This document shows positions 26,694 through 34,697 of a stretch of DNA of 48,999 nt, one piece after another. The notes beneath the pieces are model-generated. The model saw only the letters and a program-made list of their open reading frames with translations. It made no database searches and was not told where the DNA came from. Both the position numbers and the translations under genes were made by a program. This stretch comes from Pseudomonadota bacterium (GTDB taxonomy: Bacteria; Pseudomonadota; Gammaproteobacteria; JAKAQQ01), in assembly GCA_021839245.1 (NCBI GenBank), contig JAKCBQ010000010.1:1-48999 (forward strand), in the 5' to 3' direction. Each line of letters starts with the position of its first letter. The first letter of the stretch is position 1.

Positions 26694-27745
26694 TGGAGCA
26701 TCTGCGTGCCGAGGGTTTTCGCCTCTCCAAGGAGACCCTCCGCCGCTGGATGATCGAGGCAGGGCTTTGGCAAGCCAAACGTCCGCGTGCGCCTCGCGTC
26801 CATCCGCCCCGACCGCGCCGGGCACGGGCAGGGGAGTTGGTGCAGATCGACGGCAGCGCGCACGACTGGTTTGAGGGCCGTGCCCCGCGCTGTGGCCTGA
26901 TCGCCTTTATCGATGATGCCACCAGCCGGGTCATGGCGGCCCGCTTCGTGCCCGTCGAGGGCCGCCGGGCGTATCTCTCGGTGCCGGAGGCATACGTGAC
27001 GGCCGACGGCTGTCCGGCGGCCCTCTCCAGCGACCGGCATGGCCTATTCACCAAGCACGATCCGGAAGACGCCGCGCCCACCCCGTTCCAACGCGCCACG
27101 GGCCATCTTGGCATCGCCACGATCCAGGCCTTGACTCCGCAAGCCAAAGGGCGAGTGGAGTGGCTGTTCCAGACCTTGCAGGATCGTCTCGTCAAGGCTA
27201 TGCGCCTGGCGGGCCTGGCTGACATCGACGCGGTCCACGCCTGGCTGCCCGGGTCTCTGGCCGAACACAATGCCCGCTTCGCGCCCGCACCGTTCGACCC
27301 CGAAGATGCGCACCGGCCCTACGAAGGCACGGCAACCGAGCTCGCCCGGATCTGTGTGATTCATCATCCCCGCACCCTGTCCAAAGACCTGGTGGTGTCC
27401 TTTAGGCGGCAGCGTGACATCGTGCAGACCCATGGCGCACCCCGCTATGCGCTGCGGGGAAGGAAGGTCGATGCGCTGGTGCATGCCGACGGCCGTGTGG
27501 AGCTCATCGCCGGGCGGGAGGTGTTGCCCTCCAAGGTCTTGGACCCGGCCCGGGACGTCCCGTCCCCGGTCGATGGCAAAACCCTCAACGCACCGGTCGA
27601 CGAGATCCTCGGAAAGTCACACCGCAAGAAGGCATGGCACCCCGGCCCCGATCACCCCTGGCGCCGCTCGTTCATCACAACCCCTTCATCAACCAACCGG
27701 ACATCTTTATCTTGCCCAAAAGCGGACATTTCTACTTTGCCTTGA
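26694..27745 (+). pseudogene. ISNCY-family transposase, N-terminus lost
   Basis: The frame carries the integrase-like catalytic core of ISNCY transposases. Visible segments are VEHLRAEGFRLSKETLRRWM, LVQIDGSAHDWFEGR with the first aspartate, LIAFIDDATSRVMAARF, ALSSDRHGLFTKH with the second, AKGRVEWLFQTLQDRLVKAM with the glutamate, and the C-terminal HHPRTLSKDLVVSF and GPDHPWRRS. The first hundred or so residues, including the helix-turn-helix, are replaced by antisense IS256 sequence through a junction at 26693, so the open frame is chimeric upstream of here. The missing N-terminal type (RQRQAAAVLPLSDRQVRRLL) occurs as a scrap at 44.3 kb. It is probably inactive. Confidence 0.8.
27698..27739. 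repeat. Direct repeats at the ISNCY right end
   Basis: CGGACATCTTTATCTTG (27698) and CGGACATTTCTACTTTG (27723) are two similar 17-base units 25 bases apart. They lie at the end of the ISNCY element just before the start of the duplicated TonB-like unit. Such tandem units are typical transposase-binding sites at element ends. The other end of the element is not present here. Confidence 0.55.
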
Positions 27746-27780
27746 CAGATTGACTCTGATCTGCCCGGGTCCAAGACCCT

Positions 27781-27847
27781 ACTTCCGAACCCCGATGAGG
27801 CATGCTTCCACACCAGAACTTCACTCACGGTTGCACTTCCCACTTGA
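27781..27847. mobile_element. IS30 end remnant
   Basis: These bases are the reverse complement of the left end of the IS30 element at 28893-28960: both contain the TTCACTCAC run and GTTGCACTTCC terminal repeat. Homology stops at CTTCCGAA near 27781. The same remnant flanks copy B at about 45548-45612, so it was present before the unit was duplicated. Confidence 0.75.
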
Positions 27848-27864
27848 ACCCGCGATGCGATGGC

Positions 27865-28791
27865 TCAGTGCTTGTTTTGCAGTTGCCGAAGAAAAAGAGC
27901 AACTGCCTGGGCGATCCCCAGTGTTGGATCTGGACCCCAGGCCAAGAGCACAGCAAGCGGATGATGCCCCTTGAGTGGATACAGTATCCAGTGTGGCATC
28001 ACCCGATCATGATTGGGCACCTTGTTATAGAAGACATCGCCATAAATATCGGAAGAAACCCGAAAACAACGGGTTCGGTGTCCGGGAAAGAGCGGATGGC
28101 GTAAGTGTATTACCCGTATACCAGGTCCCCACCAGATGACGACTACGATATGGAACCATGTTGGATGCCCATTGATCCGGAGCGGAGCGAAACGCCACTT
28201 TCGGACCAACGTTAGATAAGCAGTGGCGTGGGCCCTGCTTACGCGGAACCGGCGGAAATCCCTCACCGAAATTACCCGCCCTGAGGTATTGACCCGACCG
28301 GCGATCCATTGATATCCCCGATGCGCAATATATTTGAAAGCGAATGGTTGATAACACGCCAGATGCGTTTGGATAACGCGCAGCCCGGTGGTGAAGAGCC
28401 CACCCGCACCGGGGATGGGGATTTGAACCGGTACGACATGTGCCAACCCACCCGCTCCGGACTGAACTTCCGGAATGTGTACCCCATTCCCCTGTTTTAA
28501 CGACTTCCTCAGAAGACGCAGGACGTGACCCCAAGCCGAGGGAGTCTCGAATGCTGCCAAGGAAGGCATCCGAGGTGGGGATACCCGCCCTACCCGACGC
28601 GGCATCGCACGCACATGCACCCGAGTCTTTATGGGAGCCCGCACGATCGGTCGCATCCAATGAATGGCCGTCACACCGAGTGATGCCGTCCGCGGCAAGG
28701 GCGTCATCCACCTGCCCAGCCATATACCCAACAATCCTAATAGGATGGATTCGACGAATAACGCAAGTCCCAATCTCAACCACCGTGCCAT
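27865..28791 (-). CDS. TonB-C-like membrane-anchored protein, copy A
   Basis: The 308-residue protein has an N-terminal membrane segment (about residues 5-27), a Pro/Arg-rich linker, and at about 160-222 a region like the TonB C-terminal domain: GRVNTSGRVISVRDF, VRKWRFAPLRINGHP and a following strand ending IWW. A His/Arg-rich extension of about 85 residues, unknown to me, follows. The nearly identical paralogue is at 44580-45527. Differences cluster at residues 147-158, 189-195, 222-226 and 245-262 and mostly change amino acids, with in-frame length changes. The frame is intact in both copies, which argues that it is a real gene. It may link to outer-membrane transport, but no receptor gene is nearby. 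It is carried between IS remnants. Confidence 0.55.
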   Translation of the reverse strand: MARWLRLGLALFVESILLGLLGIWLGRWMTPLPRTASLGVTAIHWMRPIVRAPIKTRVHVRAMPRRVGRVSPPRMPSLAAFETPSAWGHVLRLLRKSLKQGNGVHIPEVQSGAGGLAHVVPVQIPIPGAGGLFTTGLRVIQTHLACYQPFAFKYIAHRGYQWIAGRVNTSGRVISVRDFRRFRVSRAHATAYLTLVRKWRFAPLRINGHPTWFHIVVVIWWGPGIRVIHLRHPLFPGHRTRCFRVSSDIYGDVFYNKVPNHDRVMPHWILYPLKGHHPLAVLLAWGPDPTLGIAQAVALFLRQLQNKH

Positions 28792-28892
28792 GACAAATCT
28801 CTTCGCAATCCTCTCGGGCGTGACTGGTCCCGGAATTTCGGACGAAGTTGAGGTTTGGTTATCGCCATAATCGCCATATTAGACCACGCGGG

Positions 28893-29960
28893 TTCAAGTT
28901 GGAAGTGCAACTGTGAGTGAAGTTCGGGTGTGGAAGAATGCCTCATAGGGGGTTCGGAAGCCCAGTCGCTTTCGGGGGCGGTGATTGAGGCGCTCGGTGG
29001 CGTGATTCCGTTCCTTGCGGGTGACGGTGCTTAGGTCCCGGTGCTTGAGGAGGTACTGGCGGATCAGCCCATGGGTCTTTTCGTTCGTGCCCCGCTCCCA
29101 GGAATGGTAGGGATGAGCAAAGTAGACGGCGGCGCCCAGGGACTGGGCGATCCGTTCGTGTTCGGCTCCCTCCGTCCCATTGTCCAGCGTGAGCGTATGC
29201 ACCCGGTCCCGGAATGGGCCGAGGAGGGTCACGGTCGCTTCCCGGAAGGCGGGGGCGGTCCGTCGCGGCAGGGCCGCGAGCAAGGGATAGCCCGAGCGGC
29301 GTTCCACGTGGGAGACGAGGACCCCCGGATGCCGAGGCCTGATCAGGGTATCGCCTTCCCCGTCCCCGATCCGGCAACGACGTTCCACGAGGGCCGGGCG
29401 GGCCTCGATGCTGACCCTGTTTTTCAGGTGTCCCCGCCGCTCCGGCCGGCCATGACGCTTGCGTCGTTGTCGCTGACAGCGTAGCGACCGGTACAGGGTC
29501 CCCCGGTCTTGCCGGTCCCGCTTGAGATACTGATAGATCCACTCGTGGCTGATCGGCCGCTGGCCTTCCTGGGTGAGCCGCTCCCGGATTTCTGCCGGGC
29601 TCCACTCCTGCCGAATCAGGGTCTCCACCCGTTGCCAGTCCGACCCCCCGATCCGGGATCCATGGCTCTCGGCCCGGCGGGCCAGACAGCGCTTGTGCGC
29701 CGGCTGGGCCCGGTCGCCCCGTTGGCCACGGTTGCGGCGAATCTCCCGCGAAATCGTCGATTTGTCCACCCGAAGTTTTTTCGCGGTCTCGGTCTGGTTC
29801 AGCCCGGCTTGACGGTAGGCGTCCATCGGGTATCGTGACTCCTGGGTGAGCGGCGTGTAGGGCTTCATCGCTGCTCCTTCGACTGGCTGGTCGGAAAAGC
29901 CACGATCCGACCGCAGCTCGCCCACTCGGCCTGTCAGCGATGTTGCACTTCGAAGTTGAA
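28893..29960 (-). mobile_element. IS30-family insertion sequence
   Basis: Imperfect inverted ends TTCAAGTTGGAAGTGCAAC (28893) and, read inward from the right, TTCAACTTCGAAGTGCAAC bound a 1,068-bp element holding one full transposase gene. A GTG or GTGG at the outer edge of each side could be the short target duplication usual for this family. Comparison with the junction at 44492 shows the probable empty site. Confidence 0.82.
28894..29868 (-). CDS. IS30-family transposase
   Basis: The 324-residue protein has the N-terminal helix-turn-helix of IS30 (AYRQAGLNQTETAKKLRVDKSTISREIRRN), a second helical region SPAEIRERLTQEG, and a DDE core with GEGDTLIRPRHPG, LTLDNGTEGAEHERIAQSL and ERGTNEKTHGLIRQYLLKH, followed by LNHRPRKRLGFRTPYEAF. 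ATG 29868 is chosen because GAAGGAGCAGCG precedes it and family homology starts there; the open frame extends 19 codons further upstream into the terminal repeat. All catalytic residues are present and the gene appears intact. The stop codon lies inside the left terminal repeat. Confidence 0.92.
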   Translation of the reverse strand: MKPYTPLTQESRYPMDAYRQAGLNQTETAKKLRVDKSTISREIRRNRGQRGDRAQPAHKRCLARRAESHGSRIGGSDWQRVETLIRQEWSPAEIRERLTQEGQRPISHEWIYQYLKRDRQDRGTLYRSLRCQRQRRKRHGRPERRGHLKNRVSIEARPALVERRCRIGDGEGDTLIRPRHPGVLVSHVERRSGYPLLAALPRRTAPAFREATVTLLGPFRDRVHTLTLDNGTEGAEHERIAQSLGAAVYFAHPYHSWERGTNEKTHGLIRQYLLKHRDLSTVTRKERNHATERLNHRPRKRLGFRTPYEAFFHTRTSLTVALPT

Positions 29961-29961
29961 T

Positions 29962-30868
29962 TCACCCCACCTGTTGTTGCTCCTGGAAGCGTTCCAGGAA
30001 GTAGGCTGAGGCGGGTGACGAGTAGCCCAGCCGACTGTGTGGACGGACTCCGTTGTAGATCCGCCGCCATTGTTCCATCCGAGCTGCGGCGGCTTCGATG
30101 CCGTGGAACCCGTAGCGATTGAGGCAGCCGCGGCGCGGGGTGCCGTTGAAGCTCTCACTCGAGCCGTTCTGCCAAGGCTTGCCGGCATCAAGATAGGCGG
30201 GTTGGATGCGGTTGGCGGCCAGCCACTCGCGCAGAGTGGCCGCCATGAACTCGCTGCCCCGGTCGCTGCGCAGATACGCCGGATCGCCATATTCCCGGAC
30301 GAGCCACTCGAGAACGGCACGCACGTCGGCCGCGTTGTACGCACGGACGGGAACCACCGCGAGCGCATCGGCGCTCGCTTCGTCCTTCACAGTGAGGCAG
30401 CGAATGACACGCCCCGCGGCATCCCGATCGTGCACGAAGTCATAGCACCAGATGTGATTGCGCATCCGTGGCGCGGGAGTGAGCTTCGCCCCGGTGACCA
30501 TCTTGCGCCGCGGCGCCCGTTGAGGCTGCCGCAGGGCGTATTTCTGCCAAAGCCGGTGTACCCGATGGAGGCTCACGTACCAACCCTGATTGCGGGCATT
30601 CCCCCACAGACCAGCCGATAGCCCCAATCGGGCTGCTCACCTACCCGTTTGCGCATCCATTCAACCAGCGCGCCGCCTCTGGTGACGGGCGTTTCGCCTC
30701 GTAGTGCATGCGCCGTATGAAATATCCAGCACGCCCGCCCCGCACCTGGCTGACCCCGCAGTGTTGCGCGTGCCGGGCACACTCTCGCCATGCCGGCACG
30801 CTCAGAGTTTTTTGCGACGATCTCCTTCATCACTTCGAGCTCCGGATCCCGCTCGGCCACCCGCTGCT
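29962..30868 (-). pseudogene. IS3-family transposase orfB, frameshifted
   Basis: The 3' two-thirds (30627-29962) is open and encodes an rve integrase core: WCYDFVHDRD, YLRSDRGSEFMAATL and GSSESFNGTPRRG supply the D, D and E positions, followed by YNGVRPHSRLGYSSP. Upstream, the N-terminal orfB sequence (VMKEIVAKNS, then WMRKRVGEQPDWGYRLV) lies in different frames around 30620-30800, so several frameshifts separate it from the core. The usual programmed frameshift from orfA cannot restore it. It is not likely to be active. Confidence 0.8.
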
Positions 30869-31060
30869 TCAGTGGGCATTCTCTTGCTGCAGGCGCTTGA
30901 GCTCGACCGCCAGGCGGATTTCCATCCCCTCGAACCTCCGGCGCCACAGATACAACGTCTGCTCCGATACGTTGTACTCGCGCGCCGTCGCGGGCATACC
31001 GTGCGCAGCCGCTTCGCCCAGAATTTTGACGATCTGTTCTTCCGAAAATCGCTTCTTCAT
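30869..31060 (-). CDS. IS3-family OrfA fragment
   Basis: The 63-residue frame begins MKKRFSEEQIVKILGEAA and contains the helix-turn-helix MPATAREYNVSEQTLYLWRRRFEGME typical of IS3 OrfA, followed by the start of the leucine-zipper region VELKRLQQENA. Normal OrfA proteins are 85-100 residues, so this one ends early, probably through a frameshift near the stop. GGAGGT lies seven bases before the ATG. Confidence 0.8.
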   Translation of the reverse strand: MKKRFSEEQIVKILGEAAAHGMPATAREYNVSEQTLYLWRRRFEGMEIRLAVELKRLQQENAH

Positions 31061-31372
31061 CTTGGACCTCCATCAGGCTATCCTAAACCTGACTTCCGTC
31101 CGAAAAATCGGGGGCACTCCAGGCGCTCTCAGGAAATCCGATCGAGCTCGCGATGCAGGACGCAGAGGCGATCGGTTGTATCACCTGCTCAACCCTACCC
31201 CTCCTAAGGCGCTGTGCCCGCCGAGCACACGCGCGGAGCCAGGGTGAGCCTTTCCCTGCTGGGATCAACGCTCTGTTCGCTCGCCGAACCCACGATGCAC
31301 TCGCTGACGGGTTCGAACTACTCTAAATATTTACTATGCACACTCACATGAGGTGCGTCAACCTGCTCGATT

Positions 31373-32260
31373 TCAACAGGGGGGGGTAGGGTTTGTCGAG
31401 CAATACCATGATCTGAACGCCCCTGCCGCCTCCCCCTGAATGTCCCCGTTCAGGGTATCCTCCATCGCCTCCGATTCCCCAGACTCGCATGCCTGGGTAG
31501 TGCATTTGTGGGGTCCGATATTCGCCGACTCAACCGCCTCATCGAGGGCAAGCAGTGCCAGAAGCTTGGGTGAAGGCTGGGGAACATTGAACGTAAGTGA
31601 CGATGTCAGCGGTTCGTAGGTAGCAGGGGTAAGCACGACGCCACTATCACTTTCGGGGTCGCCGTTTGCAGCAGCACCGGATCCGGACACAAAACTGTAA
31701 CTCGTCGGGTTGGTCCCCGTGACCTGGTATTCCGCGCTTGAACCGTCGGGAAAGGTTGTCACAGTGACCGTCCCCAGAGGTACGGCGACACCAGAACTCT
31801 CCTGAGCGAGCCAGGCGCTCACGGCCGAAGCCTGGGCGGTTCCCGTAAAGGTGCTGGCCACACTTGAGGGGATTCTGATCGCAAGTTGCGGCGCGACCAC
31901 TGCGAAGGCCTGTTCCAGCTCGGCCATCGAGTTCGTGTTGTCTGTCCAGACGTAGTTCCACCTGCAGGGGGCGCCGTCCGCTGTCGAGATACAGAAGCCA
32001 CGTACAGTGATGCTCGCGAGGAGATGAGCCCCCGGGTTGACGATTTCGAACAGTACAGACATCCTGGTGCCTGAATAGACACTCGCGGGGATCGGCGTGG
32101 AATAAGCATCACTTTGAAAAGCGGCGAGCGAGGTACAACTGGTGCATTCCTGGACGATCAGACCGGTAGCCATTGCCCGGCTGACCGGGAGCATAAAGGA
32201 CACGGCCACGGAAATCATGAAGCCTAGGGTCAGAAAACGATGGGATCGAGTGGATGTCAT
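31373..32260 (-). CDS. Secreted protein of unknown function
   Basis: The 295-residue protein starts with a clear signal peptide (basic RSHR, hydrophobic FLTLGFMISVAVSFMLPV, cleavage after SRAMA). The mature part has a CTSC pair near its start, a beta-strand-rich Ser/Thr/Val composition, and four further cysteines in the last 45 residues, so it is probably exported and disulfide-bonded. I recognise no domain. AAGGAG lies seven bases before the ATG, supporting the start. A 13-base G run and a perfect hairpin lie upstream on the coding strand. It stands alone between the IS3 element and a transposase relic. The base composition is moderate rather than very GC-rich, consistent with accessory DNA. 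Confidence 0.7.
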   Translation of the reverse strand: MTSTRSHRFLTLGFMISVAVSFMLPVSRAMATGLIVQECTSCTSLAAFQSDAYSTPIPASVYSGTRMSVLFEIVNPGAHLLASITVRGFCISTADGAPCRWNYVWTDNTNSMAELEQAFAVVAPQLAIRIPSSVASTFTGTAQASAVSAWLAQESSGVAVPLGTVTVTTFPDGSSAEYQVTGTNPTSYSFVSGSGAAANGDPESDSGVVLTPATYEPLTSSLTFNVPQPSPKLLALLALDEAVESANIGPHKCTTQACESGESEAMEDTLNGDIQGEAAGAFRSWYCSTNPTPPC

Positions 32261-32300
32261 GAGTGTACTCCTTGATGCGGGTTGGATCGCATCTCATACC

Positions 32301-32345
32301 GGGGGTCACTCCCCCTCTGCCTGCAAGTCTAGCCCCCCCCCCCCC
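32301..32345 (-). promoter_or_regulatory. G13 tract and hairpin upstream of the secreted-protein gene
   Basis: On the minus strand a run of 13 G (32345-32333) lies 72 bases before the ATG, and a perfect hairpin GGGGG-AGTGA-CCCCC (32315-32301) lies between them. Long homopolymers change length by slippage, and when they sit in promoters they can switch expression. I could not fix -35 and -10 boxes, so a switching role is only a suggestion. Confidence 0.4.
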
Positions 32346-32352
32346 GAGTTTG

Positions 32353-32670
32353 TCAAGCGCTTGTATGCGTCCGCCACCTTTGGCACTCGGGGTGGTGTTG
32401 GAGGAGGAATTGTAGGGGGGAGCGCGAACCGTGACGATGGTGAGAGCGCTCGGCGTTGTAGAACACCAGCCAATCGGCGAGTTTCTGGTTGAAGAGGGCG
32501 AGATCGGTGAAGAGCCGGTCTTCGTGGTCGTCGACGAAGGATTCCTGGAGGGTGCGATTGAAGCGTTCGGCATGGGCATTCATTTTCGGGATCTGAGGAG
32601 TGAGGCCGGCTCCAAGCCCGTACCGGTCCCGGAAGAGCAGGGCGTCAATCGTCGTGGGATATCCGGGGAG
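32353..32670 (-). pseudogene. Transposase C-terminal relic (integrase core)
   Basis: The frame reads YPTTIDALLFRDRYGLGAGLTPQIPK, then MNAHAERFNRTLQESFVDDH and ADWLVFYNAERSHHRHGSRSPLQFLL. This is the last part of an rve-type transposase such as IS481, with the catalytic glutamate in the AERFNRTLQ segment. Nothing recognisable from the rest of the element lies upstream. It is a relic at the right edge of accessory tract 1. Confidence 0.75.
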
Positions 32671-33170
32671 TCACATCCAGAAGATGCTCGCAGGACATCC
32701 TGCCGTGAAACTCCCGAATACCGGATCCATCCGATGCGGCAGAACCTCCGGACCGCCTCCTTCACCGGGGAGATGTCAAGGTTTCCGATCTTATGACGAA
32801 GGCGGCGGTTCGTGACGGTCGAGAGCGGTTTTCGCCCCCCGTCTTACGCATCGGGTCGCGATAACCCGCGATAACCTTTGTCACAGTGAGAGCGGGCCGG
32901 AAAATCTTGCCGGCGACGTTCTTCGACGCCATACCGGACCACCCGTTCGTCAGGGAACCTTTGAGGCGCTCCTAGGCGCCTCGAGGCCTTGTCATTCTTC
33001 GCCCACCCACAGGGTCCTGTACGAGCGTGTATCCCTCCCTTGCTGCCGTCAAGGAGATCGGGTCAGGACTATCCAAACGTCGCCCTGGTGATCCCCCCTC
33101 GAATTGAAAGCGCGCGGGAAACGGGTACGCATCGAGCCCGACCGCCGCATCCGGCGGGAGCTCCCTGAGA
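32671..33170. other. No supported gene
   Basis: This stretch separates the transposase relic from the permease gene. Frames on both strands lack motifs. It contains a GGCGCTCCTAGGCGCC imperfect palindrome near 32967 and repeated GCGATAACCCGCGATAACC at about 32857-32875. It may be decayed transposon sequence, and it marks the return to core DNA. Confidence 0.4.
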
Positions 33171-34610
33171 TCAAGATCCGCCCGTCGATCCTCCGGCCGC
33201 TTCGGCGAGCGTGCTCCTTCTCCGTCCGTAACCGAGATAGAGGACGAAGCCCACGATCATCCAGACGACGAAGAGAAGATCGGTGAGCGGCGGAAGACCG
33301 GCGATCAGGGCAAGCGAAAAAAGGATCCCGACGGCGGGAAGGTAGGGGACGAGCGGTGTGCGGAAACTCCGCGGCAGCTCGGGCTGACGCCGGCGAAGGA
33401 CAACGACCGCCGAGCAGACGACGATGAAGACGACAAGCATGCCGATGTTGACGAGCCGGGCGACGGCCGTGATCGGGAAGAGTCCGGCCACCACGGCAAT
33501 GAGGCCTCCGAGGAGAACCGTGGCGTGCTGCGGCGTTCCGCGCCGGGGATGCACGCCCGCAAACCACCCAGGAAGGAAGCCGTCGCGGGCCAGCGCGAAG
33601 GCGATGCGGGCGGCGGCCAGAAGGAAGGCGAAGAGCACACTCGTGATCCCGGCGATTGCGGCCACGGCGACCACCACCATCGCCCAGTGCACGCCGATCT
33701 CGCCGAAGGCGTTGGCGACCGGCGCGTTGTTGTTGAGGAGCCCGTAAGGCACCATCCCGGTAAGCACGAGGCACATGGCGATGTAAAGGACCATCGAGAT
33801 GGCCAGCGAGAGGACGACCGCACGCGGGAGGTCGCGTTGCGGGTCGCGCGCCTCCTCGGCGGCCGTCGTGAGTGTGTCGTAGCCGAAGACCGCAAAGAAC
33901 ACGACCGCCGCTCCGGCGAGCACCCCCGAGAAGCCGAAGGGCATGAAGGGATGCCAGTGCGCCGGATGCACGTAGAACGCCCCGACGACGATCACGAGGA
34001 CGACCCCGAGAACCTTGATCGCCACCACCGTGCTGTTGAAACGCGCGCCCCACTCGGTGCGGAGGCTCAGGAGCGCGGTGATGAGAAGGGCGACCGCGGC
34101 CGCGATCACGTCGAAGCGATGCCCCGGTGCGCTCCCCCAGGCCCCCTGCGCCCAGAGCGGAAGGTGCACCCCCGCCGTGGTGAGGAGCGCCCGCACATAC
34201 CCCGACCAACCGCCGGCCACGACCGCGACGATGAGGGCGTAGGCGAGAAGGAGATCCCAGCCGATGAGCCACGCCGGGAGTTCCCCGAGGACCGCGTAGC
34301 TGTACGTGTAGGCGCTCCCGCTCACCGGGATGAGCCCCGAGAACTCGGCGTAACAGAGCGCCGAGGCGCCGCTCGCGATCCCGGCGATGACGAAGGAGAG
34401 CGCCACCGCCGGCCCGGCCATGGTGGCGGCGACGTGCCCGGTGAGGACGAAGATCCCGACGCCGATGATGCCCCCGATGCCGATCGCGGTGAGATGCCCG
34501 AGCCCGAGGACACGGCGCAGACCTCCGCGGTCCCCGACTTCGCGGAGAAGTTCGGCGACGGGCTTGCGGCGGAAAAGGCTGGAGGTGGGTCCTCGCCGGG
34601 GGTGGGTCAT
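33171..34610 (-). CDS. APC-family amino-acid permease
   Basis: The 479-residue integral membrane protein belongs to the APC superfamily, close to the cationic amino-acid transporter (CAT, YfnA) branch. It has the family signature GHLTAIGIGGIIGVGIFVLTG in the first helix, AGIASGASALCYAEFSGLIPVSGSAYTYSY, a GYDTLTTAAEEARDPQRDLP loop, and about 12-13 hydrophobic segments. It would import an amino acid with protons across the inner membrane. Its position in the same neighbourhood as the hut genes makes histidine or another basic amino acid a reasonable guess, but the substrate cannot be read from the sequence. ATG 34610 precedes the conserved start. It is divergent from the SEL1/hydroxylase gene. 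Confidence 0.88.
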   Translation of the reverse strand: MTHPRRGPTSSLFRRKPVAELLREVGDRGGLRRVLGLGHLTAIGIGGIIGVGIFVLTGHVAATMAGPAVALSFVIAGIASGASALCYAEFSGLIPVSGSAYTYSYAVLGELPAWLIGWDLLLAYALIVAVVAGGWSGYVRALLTTAGVHLPLWAQGAWGSAPGHRFDVIAAAVALLITALLSLRTEWGARFNSTVVAIKVLGVVLVIVVGAFYVHPAHWHPFMPFGFSGVLAGAAVVFFAVFGYDTLTTAAEEARDPQRDLPRAVVLSLAISMVLYIAMCLVLTGMVPYGLLNNNAPVANAFGEIGVHWAMVVVAVAAIAGITSVLFAFLLAAARIAFALARDGFLPGWFAGVHPRRGTPQHATVLLGGLIAVVAGLFPITAVARLVNIGMLVVFIVVCSAVVVLRRRQPELPRSFRTPLVPYLPAVGILFSLALIAGLPPLTDLLFVVWMIVGFVLYLGYGRRRSTLAEAAGGSTGGS

Positions 34611-34697
34611 GGGATCGTCTCGGACAAACGGGGGCCGACCCCCTCTTGCGGAATCTTACACAAGTCGCGCGCGCTGCGAGGCACCCCCTGTGGCATC

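Larger units (their letters stand above)
27749..28887. repeat. Duplicated TonB-like passenger unit, copy A
   Basis: The 1.14-kb segment is repeated, inverted, at 44493-45643 with long near-identical stretches. It consists of a short non-coding head, the TonB-like gene, and at its 3' side a 67-base IS30 end remnant (27781-27847). On its 5' side a full IS30 element separates it from an IS3 tail, whereas copy B joins the IS3 tail directly. Confidence 0.85.
29962..31121 (-). mobile_element. Decayed IS3-family element
   Basis: The element carries an orfA-like start near 31060, a broken orfB, and a possible left end TGGAGTGCCCCCGATTTTTC at 31121. Its right terminus is missing: after the last orfB codons the sequence runs directly into the IS30 element. 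The same orfB tail is present at 44398-44492. Confidence 0.75.

Noticed and set aside
28420..28460. tRNA-like GGTTCAAATCCC in the TonB-like gene (both copies)
   Set aside because: It resembles a T-arm, but no acceptor stem, anticodon arm or CCA context could be folded around it, and it is part of an open reading frame.
33525..34697. Long plus-strand frame fused ahead of the SEL1/hydroxylase protein
   Set aside because: It lies antisense to the permease gene, is low-complexity and charged, and has no domain.
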